From: Deroplatys truncata
Lineage: Eukaryota > Arthropoda > Insecta > Mantodea > Mantidae
Assembly (NCBI GenBank): GCA_030765065.1
Contig: CM060989.1
Coordinates: forward strand, 57,736,001 to 57,800,000
Direction: 5' to 3'
Length of the DNA: 64,000 nucleotides
In this document: positions 31,990-44,466 of the stretch, piece by piece
Layout of the letters: the number at the start of each line of letters is the position of its first letter
Position numbering within the stretch: the first letter of the stretch is position 1
Notes under the pieces: generated by a model
The model's input: only the letters and a program-made list of their open reading frames with translations
What the model was told of the DNA's origin: nothing
Database searches by the model: none
Program-made: the position numbers and the translations under genes

Positions 31990-33400
31990 TTATGCAACTA
32001 ATATTTCTTCTGAAAAGGAAAGCATATCTGTGGAGATTGATTCTATCTTAACAAGAACACACGCAAACCAATTCTGTTACCATGCCACACGGTAAAAGTT
32101 AACTCCAATGAAACGTTTCTTGCATAGATTTTATCATGTTCATGCTTAATTGGTCAATTGTCTTGTCGCCACTGTTGTTTCGTTATGAACTGGGTATCAG
32201 ACTGATTTTTCATAAATTGGCTGAAGCTTACCTTTGCAATTTGCTAGGAAAATGAAATAATCTTTGTATCAAGTATCAATGATCTAGTTCTCAAATTTGT
32301 TATTACATTTGGTGAATGAAATGCACACTGGTCAAGAGCACAGTTTTCCTGTTTCTTAAGCCCACTCTTTCATCCCATGCATTTACATGGTATTTCCAAT
32401 TACTGCAGTTGTTACTAATGCTTGGAAATATACTGGCATGGAAAATAAATTCACATTCTTGAGGCATCACTGCATGCTTTTCCAATAACCAGTGGTACCA
32501 ATTTCTCTGTTGCACTTTCATTACACCAGAACAGAACTGAAAGCCTTTCCTTACTAAGTTTGCCACCATGACATTTTGTGCTTTAAAATTACAAAGATTT
32601 TATCTGGCAGATGATGGGGAAAATAGTCCCATTTCATCTGCATTGAAAATATCAGAACTACAGTTTTCTAAAATTAATGTAAGCTTTGAAAGTTTCCAGG
32701 TTTCAGTACTTTCGTACAGTGCAAAAGCTTCACCTCACATATTTCTAGAAACTAAGCTGTATGAATTTTTAAAACTTTCATTTCAGCAATTGTGAACACT
32801 TCATTCATTTCTAATTCTGGAAATTGACCCTGATAAATATGCTTTCTTTCAGCACTTTCCCCCTCTTCAAAAGCAGTTTCATTTTGTGTATATTTGAGGT
32901 AGACAAGGAGTGTTTAACTTCTATGCTGTCACTACAAAAAGGAAGTCCTTAGCAAGTTAAATTAGTATATTATGATACAAGGGGTAAAAGTAGGATTTTA
33001 TTTGGCAAGTAGGAATGTTATGAGCAAAATAAACCGCTTTTAACACGTGTGGCATATACTACTTTTTAGACAACACTTGAATTTGTAAAATATCATTAAT
33101 ATTATATTGATTCCTGAAACTAATATGTTTAGAACGGTTCTTGAAACAAGAGAAATGACATTTAAAAAATGAGATGCCAAATGTTTTGTGTATTCGCTAG
33201 CAGTTATTTTTGGTGAAAAATTATTTTCAACATGTTTTGCCTTACACCAGCCAATGAAGAGATTAAATGCTGTATCATATTGCATTTTGGATTTTTTGGA
33301 TAAGTATTTTTAGTCTTATTCTTTCATCTGTTTCTGTAATTTCACCTGGCTCTTCCATTTCAGTTTCTTCTAAATTCATAATTTCTGCCATTTAGGCCTT
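31990..33400 (-). pseudogene. Tigger/pogo-like DDE transposase remnant
   Basis: Frames on the - strand, joined with several shifts, read SSDIFNADEMGLF near 32660, then an LPxKxLCNFKAQ-like stretch, SVLFWCNESATEKL-like and VIGKA near 32480. A NAWDERVGLRNRKTVLL block lies near 32370 and further helices extend to about 32000. I-x-N-A-D-E-x-G-L-F followed by R-K-x-x-L is the first catalytic block of DDE_1 (pogo/Tigger/jerky) transposases. It is too broken to delimit. A relation to the fragment at 29400 is possible, since a mariner and a LINE lie between them. Confidence 0.5.
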
Positions 33401-33838
33401 ATATAGGTTATAGTAAATAAAAGAATAACGTTTTAGAAAGCAGAAGACTGACAATTGAAATATGACAGTCTGTATTGTGAACAGATAATGCGAGCGCCGT
33501 GAGAAATTAGTCACGTAAAAAGACAATAAAAAGTAAAACCTAATCAAACCAAGTCGAGTTATTAAACATGTGCAAATACAGAGGGTAATTGCCATGTGAT
33601 TGGACTTGAAACCAAAGTTGGTCACAATGAAGATAATCGTATAGTGCAATAATCTAAAGATTTTAGCTTGTGTGCTCTGAGTTACAATTCTGCTTTTAGG
33701 CCATGCTGTCTAAAAAATGTATTAAAGATGTAACCATTCTCTCACTTGTTCAAGTTTTGTTAAATTACATGGTCAAGATTTATATGCACAAATTGAGATT
33801 TTTATTACTCTGGTTTCAGTTTATACACCAGAACTTAT
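33401..33838. other. Intergenic sequence without recognised features
   Basis: Nothing is recognised. Confidence 0.3.
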
Positions 33839-33839
33839 A

Positions 33840-34200
33840 TCGTTAGCTTAGTTTCACTGCTGCGCTTCCTCCTGTGATTGTAGATGGGATTTTCTGGCTT
33901 GATACACTGTACAATGAGATCCTTTTCATATGGACATCAAAGTTTAATAAACTGTGTGTATTCTTATGTATGAATAATTTTTTTCCAAAAGAAAGTTCTG
34001 CTGGTTTTCTAAGGACTTTTAAGAGCTTAGGTTTCTCTTTCAGCTGATGATCTGTGGACCAAAAATGCTCTGCAACTGCCAATTTTTCCATTTATTTATA
34101 TTTCATGTTTCTCATGTGTTGTTTAAACCTTGTGGTTAAGTTTAGTGGGTGTTTTTAGATGTTGAAAACTTGTAACTGTTTGATATGTATTAAATCATTT
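33840..34200 (-). mobile_element. Penelope-like element 3' fragment
   Basis: The - strand reads MEKLAVAEHFWSTDHQLKEK, then PKLLKVLRKPAELSFGKKLF, IHKNTHSLLNFDV, SSQKIPSTITGGS. The H-F-W-S-T-x-H block and the I-H-K-x-x-H-x-L-N-F end are shared with the other PLE copies. It is a separate subfamily, 5' truncated. Confidence 0.65.
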
Positions 34201-34289
34201 TGGTTGAAACTTCAAAACTCGACATTTAAGTTTAATGAACTTAGACAGCAATTTATGATTTCATTTTGACTTGCAAAGTGAAATGAGCA

Positions 34290-35060
34290 TAGCTCCTTTT
34301 CATGGGAAATCCATATACTACAACTAGTGTCAAACTGAACAAATTATGTTATGCTGCACGTAGATTGGCTAATGTGTGGTCCAAAGCAATACTAAAGATA
34401 GTGTATCACAGCTGTGTTGAGTCCCAAATTAGCTATGGCATCCCCTTTTGGGGTTCCTCTCCAAAAGCAGCACAAATTCTTGCAATTCAAAAAAGAATTT
34501 TAAAGGCAATTCTGAAGGTGCCCATAAAAATACCAAATGGATACATATTCAATTAAAATGTTTTGCCTATTCCATGCCTATTATATTCTTTCATTCATAA
34601 TATAACTATATTTCAATAGAACTCAGAATATCATAACTACAATACAAGAAATCTCAATAACTTACATTTGGATAGCCACAGGCTTACAGAAAGCCTAGCA
34701 AGCATTTCCCATCTGAGTGTCTTAATGTATAACAAACTAGATACTTCAATAAAAAACTTAAAGAATCTTTTAAAGGTAAACTAAGAAAGCTACTTCTAAA
34801 AAGGCAATATTTACATATAAATGACTATTTACATGAACCATGGTTTCTATAATTACATAATTAATGTACATAGATTATTTAATTTTGTAATTCTGTGACA
34901 TATTATTTTTGTAAAGAAACTGACATGTAATTATTATTATTATGAATTATTTTAGTATTATTTGCTGTAATGTAAAATTTGTACATATCCAATCCTGATG
35001 TGTCCAAAAAACAATGTAAGTTGTTTCCAAAGTATGAAATAAATTACTTACATGGTATTC
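34290..35060 (+). mobile_element. LINE reverse-transcriptase 3' end
   Basis: The + strand reads LNKLCYAARRLANVWSKAIL, KIVYHSCVESQISYGIPFWG and ILAIQKRILKAIL, the post-RT block with Y-G-x-x-x-W-G and Q-K-R of CR1/Jockey/RTE-like LINEs. After shifts comes NTRNLNNLHLDSHRLTESLA near 34640, then a K-x-x-L tail. It ends near 35050 at an AAATAAATTAC-rich 3' end. Confidence 0.65.
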
Positions 35061-35224
35061 AGAATTTGATATTGATTAGGAAGTGCCTTCTAAGTCATGT
35101 GTGCTGATATCCAGTTTGGTCTTCAGCACAGATAAAATGTTATTGTCAGGAGGGGACATGATGAGGTGAGAAAAAAATAAAACAATATTTGGAATTAATT
35201 GTTCTTTCACACAAGTCGTGTGTA

Positions 35225-35378
35225 GGACAGGGTTGGAAAGGTAGAATCAGGCGACTGAAAAATTCAATGCCATAGCTGAGATTTGAACCACGGATCTCCC
35301 GGTCTCTGTCTGGTTGCTCTAACCACTGAGCTACCATGGCAACATGCCAACACGACATTAAATTCTCCAGCTGATTCG
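35225..35378 (-). repeat. tRNA-derived SINE, left arm of palindrome
   Basis: On the - strand: GCCATGGTAGCTCAGTGG (A-box region), GTTAGAGCAACC, then GGTTCAAATC (B box) and CTATGGC closing the acceptor stem, followed by a non-tRNA body TTCAGTCGCCTGATTCTACC. It is the reverse complement of 35455-35608 with few differences. Confidence 0.75.
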
Positions 35379-35454
35379 CATTTTTTGCATGTAAGTCGCC
35401 ATTGGGGTATGACATCTCAATACAATTTGAGATATCCTTGTGGTTTACCGGGAA

Positions 35455-35608
35455 AAATGTGAATCAGCTGGAGAATTTAATGTCGTGTCGGCATGTTGCC
35501 ATGGTAGCTCAGTGGTTAGAGCAACCGGACGGAGACTGGGAGATCCGTGGTTCAAATCCCGGCTATGGCATTGAATTTTTCAGTCGCCTGATTCTACCTT
35601 TCCAAAAC
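35455..35608 (+). repeat. tRNA-derived SINE, right arm of palindrome
   Basis: The + strand copy of the same SINE: 7-bp acceptor stem GCCATGG/CTATGGC, D arm GCTC/GAGC, B box GGTTCAAATCC, body to TACCTTTCC. The T-stem is poor and loop position 33 is not T, so this is not a working tRNA gene. About 77 bp separate the arms. Confidence 0.75.
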
Positions 35609-35689
35609 AATATTTTGTTTATAACAATGTCAATTGGCAGATCATATCAGTATCAATAGTGTGCCGGAAATTGATCCTGCAGGAGTTCC

Positions 35690-36180
35690 TTTACAGGTAG
35701 TAAATCTACTCAAATTACTCAAATTTATTCACCATTTGATTTCAATACAGAAATATTGCTTCATCAACAATACAATTATTAGTACAAAAAAGAATAGGTC
35801 TAATTAGATGTAATACACAAATACAGAAATCCTAATTTATTACATGAGTAGGTACCTAAACAAAATTTTGGAATTGTAAACATAGTATATTCCATAAAAA
35901 AGCTTATAAACTAATTCATTTCTAGATATTCTTCCACTGAATAAAAACAACCCTGTATTAGGAATTTTTTCAAATCTTTTTTTGAAGACTGTTAGCGTTT
36001 TAACTTTTTTTTAAACATGTGGGGAGTTTTTTAAACAATTGAATGCCATTATAATACAAACTTTTTTCATATAGGGTTCTTTTATGATTTGTAATGTGCA
36101 GTTTAGATTTATTTCTTGTATTATAGTCATGAATATCAGCATTTGTGTTAAAACTATTTTGCTGCTTATACATTGTTACC
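35690..36180 (-). mobile_element. Probable LINE 3'-end remnant
   Basis: The - strand gives LNCTLQIIKEPYMKKVCIIM, AFNCLKNSPH and KTLTVFKKRFEKIP. The pattern K-K-V-x-I-M-x-F-N-x-L-x-x-S-P, then F-K-K is the tail seen in many insect LINE ORF2 proteins. Decay is heavy. Confidence 0.4.
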
Positions 36181-36231
36181 AGAGTTTCATGGAGTTACTA
36201 ACATGGGGCTGTCACTTTTAAGCACAATTAA

Positions 36232-36310
36232 AAACCATAATGTTTGAACCTTCAATCTTGGGATCAAAAGGCCAACACCTGACCAACTGAGCCAGCCAGA
36301 TGAATTGGTT
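36232..36310 (-). repeat. tRNA-like SINE head
   Basis: The - strand reads CTGGCTGGCTCAGTTGGTCA, then a possible anticodon arm TTGGCCTTTTGATCCCAAG, then AAGGTTCAAACA (B box). This is a tRNA-like fold with A and B boxes but poor stems. Confidence 0.5.
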
Positions 36311-38588
36311 GTCATTAACTTCACTTTCATTATATGTTTCACATTTCTTTTTTTGGCCAAGACCATTTGCCCATGCATTTTAAGGGGACAAGGTAGTCTG
36401 AACACATGGAAATTACACCTTAAGGTGTTAAATTACCACTGTTCTTAAAGTTCTCAATGGTTTTCCTGAAATTTTTATTAATTATTCTATAAATCATGAC
36501 AATTATTTCAAGTGGTTGTTTGCATTGATAGGCTATGTAGTGGAGTCCGTCAAAATTATTTCATTCAGCAGAAAAATAATAAAATGTACTTTTAAAACAT
36601 GTGAATTCATGTGCCTTTTTCTCTGATACTACTTGCAATACCAATTACACTCTTATTCTTAGTGTAATCAGCTATTTTCTGAACTTCAGTTATTTAGTTA
36701 TGTGTATCAGTTCACTAGAAACTGAAAAATAATTATTTGCAAAGTCAAAGTAAAAATGTGGAAAATTTGCAATGTTGTTGCTTCCTTAATATCACTAATA
36801 TATATTATAAAGTTATAATTCTGGTTCAGAAAGTTCAACTATGTTGTATTCATTTACTGAAAATTTCAGCTCTCTACCTCTCATACTTTCTGAGGAAAAG
36901 GTACATAAGAATCCAAAAATGTTTTGAGAAAATTGAATTTAAAGTTTGAACATTAAAATTTGACACTTTAGTACATTCCAGGCTCATAATCATCTGCACC
37001 TTCGTTCCTGGATTGCTTCAGCTTTTCTGATTGCCTTCTCTTGGTCCTGGCCTCTCTTGTTAAGTGTTGAACTGCTCGCTGGGCATGATATAGTCGTTTG
37101 TTGTTGAAAGATACAAAAATGTTCTAAAAAGGGGCGTTGCATGGCAGCTTTAAAGGAATACAGACTAGCATTTGAATGGTATTTAAATGTCTTAAAAACC
37201 TCTTAACCCTCAAACAGTATATATTTTCTGAAATTGGAAATAATAAGAGATTTTATTAGTGCCTAAAACAAAAAATGTTATTTTTGACCATTTCAGAGCA
37301 CCTTGTCCCCTTAATACACATAAATTTATCCATATCTGATGAATTATTAGTGGATAATATTATACAGTGTGGTCGTTTTAAGGTGAGGTTACAGACTGGC
37401 TATATGCGTGGCACACTGTACTACAGTGACCTTAGTACTTTTCTGGTGGCTAATAATGTATTCAAGTTAATCTTTATCAGCTGTGCTTCAGTTGCTGCTT
37501 TGTATTTGTCCTGTAAAGAGAGAGAGTTTATTCAAGACATCTGTGTTGTGTGTGATTTGCTTAAGAGTGTTAATTTCTTGTTATTAGTCCACTCCAATGC
37601 CTGCCAATAAATTTTTATGTGCGATACATAAAAACCGAATCATGTTCACAGATGTCCAGACAATTTCAGGTATTCCAGTTCCAGGTAAAGAAAATGTTAG
37701 ATGTCTGGTTAATAAGGTTAAGACGAGATTGCTAAACCATAAATCTAAGAAGCAAAAACAAGGTGTTCACAGTGGGAAAAATTGACGAAGTTGGTGCATG
37801 TATTTTTGCAACCCTAAAAAGTAAACTTATAGGAACAATCCCCACACCATAGATAACTTAAGGACAATATAAAAACAGAAATTATGAACATCACACAAGA
37901 ACAACTTAGGTGTGTGAATGGAGATTTCATCCGTAAATACCAGGAATATCTTCTTGCAGATGGACACCACTTATAACAAGGTTAGTACTTATTATAGTGC
38001 ATGTTACTATCACCGTTAGCAAGTAATGTGGGAGTTACAGAATAAAAAACTCCTGTGTAATAGTGTGGGAGCATGCATACGCATGATCCATGGCCTTGCC
38101 ATAAAATGACCACACTGTATATGAATAAAAATTAGTAGTATACACTTCAGTTTTTAAGGTAAAAACTCTGTTTTGTAGAAACAAAATCTTTTGAGTACCT
38201 ACTTAATTTTGAGTATATATTCAAGTAATAGAAGAGTAGAACGTACTTAAGTATCCATCTTTGAAAGTATGTGTGTACCTATTTTATACCAATTAAAAAG
38301 CTAGTATATTCTCAGTTTTACAAGTTCATTCTCTGCTCATGTTGAGCATGGTTAGATGCACACAGCTTCTGATTATGTGTTGTTTGTTTCCACTTCAAAG
38401 TAAATGCAAGAGAATTGCAGAATTTCACGAGCTATATAGTGCTCATGAAAAAATATACAAATATTGCCATTACCATTCAAGAAGTTGAGTTTAATGGGGT
38501 TGGGGTGCACTGCAATCTTAAAGGATCTGCTGTTCTATCCCAATCTGCTGCTTTCAATTTCATAGTTTAATGTTTGTGATGAACTGAG
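36311..38588. other. Intergenic sequence with unassigned ORFs
   Basis: ORFs at 37275-37610 and 37597-37785 (+) are open but match no family I know, and their base use looks non-coding. A palindromic pair ACTTACTCAA-type is absent. Nothing can be assigned here. Confidence 0.35.
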
Positions 38589-38589
38589 T

Positions 38590-39150
38590 CCAATTATGAA
38601 TTGAGACTGATTAAAGTTTTTCGAGTTTTAGAAGTTGTCTCCAAAAACACAGGAACCTTTGATGATGAACTGTGTCTAATGAGCAGTCTCATCTTATACA
38701 GGTATCCTCCAAGGGCACTGTGTTCCGTAAGGCCCATGAGTTTTTCCTGCTTAATTTTGGCAGATCTTATGACCTGCAAGTTCTTGAATTAAAGTCTTAA
38801 GAGTGTCTGGAACCCACTGTAGAGTTCCAGTACCTCTTATGTTCCCTCAGTATCCATTCACTGATAATTTAACTGGTCTTAAAGACGACCAGGCCTAGTT
38901 CAGGCCCTTCCTTGGTGGCCTCATCTGCCCTTTCATTACCTAATATTCCTGTATGTCCTGGTACCCATTTCAGATGAACTTGTAATGCTCCAATACCAGT
39001 TTTGATGTGATCAAGAAACTATCAAATATCTTAGGGGCCTGCTTGATTGTCAGAGAGTTTCTGAATGTGTCTTTGTAGTCCTTCCTGATACCACCCCAAA
39101 CACTACCTAAGATAGCAAATATCTATGTGGCATTACCATACAGTCCCAGC
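38590..39150 (-). mobile_element. LINE fragment with RNase H domain
   Basis: The - strand reads LQVHLKWVPGHTGILGNERA, DEATKEGPELG (38985-38895), the RNase H block W-V-P-G-H-x-G-x-x-G-N-E-x-A-D. An upstream LRYYxAI-type stretch lies near 39100 and a C-terminal tail near 38700 (TEHSALGGYLYKMRL). The order, RNase H followed by a G-H-x-x-L-x-x-H/Y-L end, matches I/Jockey-type LINEs. Frames are broken. Confidence 0.6.
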
Positions 39151-40100
39151 AGCTGTTCCTAAATGTTTTGGAACCATCAGGATAACAGATTTTGCACAGT
39201 TATTAATTCCAACTTTGTGGACCTTTGTATCTAAATATACCACTGAATGGGGTCACGGAGATATTAAAATGACAAAACATAATATTTTCAAAGAAACTCT
39301 TGTAATTTCTAAAATAAGTATGCTCTCCATTGCCATTTTATGACATGCAATGGAGACTAGCTATGGGAAAGCCCTAAGCTCCAAATTAACAGCGTTTCAA
39401 AATTGTGAAGCAATGTGATTGCTTCATTCTTATCAGGTTGAAGCAATATTATCACCCACAATTAATATTTTGTAATTATAAGTGTAGTAGATTGGGTAAT
39501 TATTGTAAGAAAAGCTGATTTTGGCAGAAGAGATGCAGGTTAGCAAATCAAGGGGAAGAACCAAGGTTGCTTACAGTTTCAGGGACATACATACCTAGGT
39601 ATATAACCATCTCTGTTATCTGCAGCAAACTTTGTTCTCCCAGTAGATGTAATCTAAGTTGGAATGAAATGCTAGAATGCTGCAGCCGAGGTTAGAGTAA
39701 TCTTGGAATTCGTATTAACTAGAGAAGTTTCTGTAAAGTCATATCGAGTGGCAGTTGCCATATAAGAGCACCTGAACACCCTAACTTTTGACACCTTGCA
39801 GATTTATGGGTAATTTTTTATTTGAATGCCATTAAATGTAACATATGCGGTAATTTAAAATCTCCGGCGTTTTATTATACCGCGTTTCTCCCTGAACTTA
39901 ATAAAATGTGGCAACAGGGTCGTTAGCACATCTCGATTTATGCACGTTTTATGGAGCTTTTGCGCGTGTGCGACTGGAATGACATAAGTACGTTATGGGT
40001 CAAATACATACGGATTGTGCACATTTGAGGGCATGCACGAAGCTCCTTGCATGCTCTTTCCATACTTTTACAGTAATGCCATTAGGTAGTAGCACACTGC
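39151..40100. other. Intergenic sequence without recognised features
   Basis: A TYLGI-like reading near 39590 on the + strand could be a LINE RT scrap, but it is too short to call. Confidence 0.3.
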
Positions 40101-40104
40101 GGCA

Positions 40105-40390
40105 GACAGTGTAACCAGTTGGATGGCTCAGGCGGTTACGTCTGTGGCCCGCATTCGAGAGGTACCAGGATCGATCCCCGCGACTGCACACTGACCCATG
40201 GGTTTTCTTGGGGTGGTTTCTTTCATACCCCGAATGTCCCTCCATTTTGTTCCATTCTTCATTTCATTCATCTTTCATCCCGTTGGTCTCTTTCAGGGTC
40301 CGCGATGGTGTTTCGGTGCAGCGTGACAGGGGAAACGGATGCTTTTTGTGACTCTCCGTCCCTCGGTTGGCTGTATGATGGGTGAAAAGG
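40105..40390 (+). repeat. tRNA-derived SINE
   Basis: A-box-like GGATGGCTCAGGCGGTTACG, B-box-like GGATCGATCCCC, then a body with CACACTGACCCATGGGTTTT, CTTGGGGTGGTTTCTTTCAT and GGTTGGCTGTATGATGGGTG before an A-rich end at about 40420. The layout (tRNA head, GC-richer body, A-rich end) is that of an arthropod tRNA-SINE. Confidence 0.7.
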
Positions 40391-40399
40391 AATTTTATC

Positions 40400-41390
40400 A
40401 ATATTGAATAAAAACTGCTTCTATTGAAAGAACTTGGTGAAAGTATTGTAACAGCAACAATTATAATTTACCAATTATTTCTTCGTCAAACTGGATCAAA
40501 TAACCCCTTATCAGATGGCAGCAAAATTCAAAGCATTTGTGAGATAATTGAATTACTTTCAGCTTTTGAAAACCAATATATGAACCGGAACAGGCAGTTT
40601 ATGCAAATGAATTTGCGGGAAATGGCAAAATTAACATTGATAAAATAATCAACAAAGGACCGGAGCGCGAAACTTCCAAAGAAGTAAGAATGGAGTTCCG
40701 GAATATGCAAGAAAGGGTGCACCTTGATTTGATGACAAGAATTGAGAAGCAAGCCCAGGAAAAAACGAGCAGTTGCGAAACTATAACATTAATTTCATAC
40801 AAGAGAATTCCATATTTCGAAATAGAAACAAGTTCCAGATGGGAGAAAAAGAATCCGTGATAGGTAAGAAAGCTAAAGACCTAGATATTGTAGCAAATAT
40901 GAACGGCCGAGAAGCAATTCTGGAAAACGCCGTGGCTCTCCTAATGGAAGGCACGATATTCATATAGACAATTATCATACGACTATTGTGTCTACACAAA
41001 TGAATGAAGGACAGGTCGGGAATAACGGCGAGTGGAAAATTATTAGACGATCTTCTTGCAGGTTTTTACAGGGACCAGACAGTATGTCCAGACACCAATT
41101 GCTACTGGGCCGCAAGGTCCAACGGAATTCAAAATCAATAAAAACGAGGCACGAAAGGAAGGCTCCCAAGTAGGAAATAATGAATGAAAACCAGGAGAAT
41201 AAAGCCATCGTGTATAGTTGAAAATTGTATGAGCATGTATTACAACAAAAATTGACATTGATGGCGCTGCCAGTACAGAATGTAGTTTGCCGTGTAGCCA
41301 CGGGAAAAAGCATTCAAAATATTAAGAAGCAAGCTGTGATTAAATTTAGGATGGACAATGAATATAGGCTCCGACTTGGAAGGGATGCAA
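40400..41390 (+). mobile_element. Probable LTR retrotransposon gag/protease remnant
   Basis: The + strand reads a charged helical region (LREMAK..., SKEVRMEFRNMQERVHLDLM, TRIEKQAQEK) in shifting frames. Near 41225-41380 it gives MYEHVLQQKLTLMALPVQNV, then VCRVATGKSIQNIKKQAVIK. The V-x-x-x-A-T-G-K-S...I-K-K-Q-A block after a short loop resembles the flap and second half of a retroelement aspartic protease. The D-T-G triad is not seen. Assignment is tentative and the element is dead. Confidence 0.35.
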
Positions 41391-41629
41391 GACATTTTAT
41401 GCCCCCTAACTTACAAAGCCAGGGACACTGCCCCTCAGCAATTTTACTGAAGGGGCCTGCCCCCATCCAAATTTTTAATATCTCTCATTAAACAATAATT
41501 CAAATAGGCTAATCCATTTTTCCGATAAATCACATGCAAAGTGGGTACTGCCAACCTAAATAAAAAGTGAAATGCACTAAATATGCGATGTGCTGTTGTT
41601 TCTGCGAACGTGAATGATTCGAGTTTTAG

Positions 41630-41800
41630 ACGCGCAGATCCCTCGGCTACGCCCTGTCGTCGCTTCGCATCGGCTGCAACTTGCTACACTCCTCTCCTTC
41701 AAAAAAAAACATCCCTCGGCTACGCTTTGAGGCTGAGGGCCCTCAATCTCTCGGCTACGCCTTGAGGCTGAGTATCTTAGCGGCTTCGGCGGCATTATTC
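41630..41800. repeat. GC-rich short-repeat island
   Basis: CCTCGGCTACGC occurs three times (near 41641, 41713 and, as TCTCGGCTACGCC, 41751), twice followed by TTGAGGCTGAG. The stretch is far richer in GC than its surroundings. No coding sense is evident. Confidence 0.6.
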
Positions 41801-41994
41801 GTATGTTGACAGCATTACGTTAGAGCAAGCGTATGACATGAGTGACATCTGTTTGACTTACGACACATCATTTTCATCGCTGTGGGGCACACTGTAAGAG
41901 GAGACTATCGACCGAGGGGTTGCAAAGGAATATTTCAAATGCAGTGTTCAACTGTTGAAAAGCAATGATGGCCAATCTAGGTATCAGTTAATAT

Positions 41995-42300
41995 GAGATC
42001 AGAATCGGAGTAAACAATACTGAGTTGTTCTTGTGTTGACACATTCCATAGTTTCATCCCCTATTATAGAAAAATATTTTGCAGCTTTAATATTTACGAT
42101 AAGGTTTTGGAGTAAGGTGTGAGTAAAATGTAATTCATTTTGTATATCGTGAGAAATCCACTTATAGAACTCACATTGCATCCATGTTTGGAGTTCGTGA
42201 CTATTCGCACACCTAAATAGTAGCAAGGTTTCGAAATAAGGTTTTGTTATTTGTGTGGTCACGAATTGAAATATCTTGTATTCACCTAAACGCTGTTGCT
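41995..42300 (-). mobile_element. hAT (DUF4371, ZMYM1-like) transposase fragment
   Basis: The - strand reads LQTWMQCEFYKWISHDIQNE, then NLIVNIKAAKYFSIIGDETM. I-K-A-A-K-Y-F-S-I-I-x-D-E-T-x followed by the Q-Y-C-like segment is the first catalytic Asp region of DUF4371-type hAT transposases. A candidate terminus, CAGGCGCCGACTTATACATC on the - strand, lies at 42396-42415. Confidence 0.6.
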
Positions 42301-42415
42301 GTCATCCATTGTTATCGTGAAGAATGAACTTTGATTTTATAAGCAGGAATGATTATATTTAATGCCCAACTTTATTGCACAAGCATGCCCCCAGATGTAT
42401 AAGTCGGCGCCTGTA

Positions 42416-44464
42416 GCAACGAAGTATTTTTCTCATTGTGCCTGACCTAGTTGTTGAATTGATTCTGAGTTGCTAAAGGAACTTTAAGAAAAGTTCGGCA
42501 TCTACACTTCCAAATTTATGTCAGTCGGAAAAGGTGGGAACTAAAGTTGTAGAACTAAATTTTTGCTGTACTAAATGTTCTGAGATGCTTAAATGATGTG
42601 ACTGTAGGGTATGTTGATGAAAGGTGGCGTTTAACATCCTTAACCGGTTGATATATTGAAGGGTGAATGAAACGCGTGAAATTGTAGTACTCAAATGAGT
42701 TCAGGGTCCATAGACTTTGGAGATAGTAGGTATCTGCTGAAATTAAATGTAAACCCCGGAAGCTCTGAGGGAGGGGTTTATCCAAGCAACAGCCCAACCG
42801 AGATTTAAATGCTTGAATTTGAGCAGATGGTCTAATCTCACGCACGTTGTTTCATAGACTCGTAACTTACGAGAAATAATTCAAATAACTGATCGCATTG
42901 ATTGGAGTAGTGTCTATATTTCAAACTATGCCCTTTTCAAATCTTCCCAAATGTACATTCCATATAGGAGTAAATGCTACCAATGATCGCCCGATACGAT
43001 CCTTTGAGATGAGGAAGCATTCCATTTACGTGTCTCTCTCGGCTAAGCAATGACACTCCCGCTTTTTAAATATAGCAGCTCATCTCCAAACTCGACCCCT
43101 CCAACCATATGTTAATACTTTACTGTATTAAAAGCGGTGATGACGAGGTAAAAAAAAATGTAACCATGAGCGGGCGAAACAACTGCCATGACTTTGCAGC
43201 AGATTCATGCGACATGTGTTTACACTTGCCGCGGAGAAAGTGCTATGGGAGCGAAGTACGCACATTACATAAGACTTGGTCCAGTCAAGGCCCTTGTATC
43301 GTCACTAGACAGCAGTAGTTAAAGTGGCTGGCAAGATATCGTATCGGTAAACTTGCGTTTTACATAGAAGACAGGGGCTAACCATACACTCCAGCAGCAC
43401 TTTGGTAAGGCAGTTCGATAGTTTTGTTTATATTAGATGCTAAATAACGTATACATATTTTGGTGTCGAAATATTCGCACAAAAAATAAAGCTACAAATG
43501 AGCTCTTTATTCCACGGAAACATCACACATTTATAAATGAGAGCTCTAACTGGAAAATTCAAAACAGGGCATCTACTCCTTATATTTGCAGTGAGGGAGA
43601 AATGCCGAATCAACACTGCTTTTCGAGGGAAAAATATTTTGTAAACATTTTAGTTTTACCTATTTTAGCGAAAATATTTCTGTTTAAACTATTAGCATTT
43701 AACTAGTATTGTGTTATCCGAATATTCGGAAACGTTTTGTGCTGTGCAGCTCCAAATTAAGATCCAGTTCATTTTACATAAATATTCTATTAAAACATTT
43801 TCCTTTCTCTACCACTTACCTTTGGCAGATAGAAGTAGATAATGACATTAAATGTTACCAGAAATGCAGGTTGGAAGTCCCTCAAATAAAAAGATACATT
43901 TTAAGAAAAAGATTGGTGTTTGTGCGTGTGTCAACAGCATAACTCAAAAACGTTAAGGCAGCTAAATACCTAATTCCACACTTGAGTTATGCACCGTTTA
44001 AAGATGTCAGATGAAGATTTGCAACTAATCCCCGTGTCAAATTTTGTTATGTTTAATTTAGGTTAAACTATCATGCCGATATTGCCGTAACAAATAAAAT
44101 ACCTACATAATATATTGTTTATTTTTTTAATAGCCTGAGAAGTCCTCTTTATTCTCATTCAGTTGTATGTAACTTTGAAAGCATTAAGGGGCAGCTATAT
44201 ACCGCAGGGACGGTTTAGAGCTCACTAAAATACAATTTCTATAACATAACCGTTACCGTAGCAATAGCTGTTTCCGAAATATTCTATACTGTATATTTAT
44301 ATTTTACCAAGTTGAAATGCCTCATTCTGATGAAACTTATTTGAACATTTCTGATATTTTTTTCCTTCGCATAAACTTATTATTAATAAACACTCTGGGA
44401 TATAAGCAACAGAATGTTTTTTCCACCAATTGCATGTACAACTAAAGGGGGATTAGGATGAACT
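42416..44464. other. Intergenic sequence without recognised features
   Basis: ORFs at 42555-42845 (-), 43437-43706 (+) and 43709-43942 (+) match nothing I recognise. A short palindrome CCGAATATTCGG is at 43719-43730. Confidence 0.35.
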
Positions 44465-44466
44465 TA

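Noticed and set aside
35486-35560. Functional tRNA gene
   Set aside because: Acceptor and D stems pair, but the T stem fails, loop position 33 is not T, and an inverted copy plus non-tRNA body show it is a SINE.
37275-37785. Two overlapping ORFs as a host gene
   Set aside because: No recognisable domain, no splice pattern and composition like the surrounding non-coding DNA.
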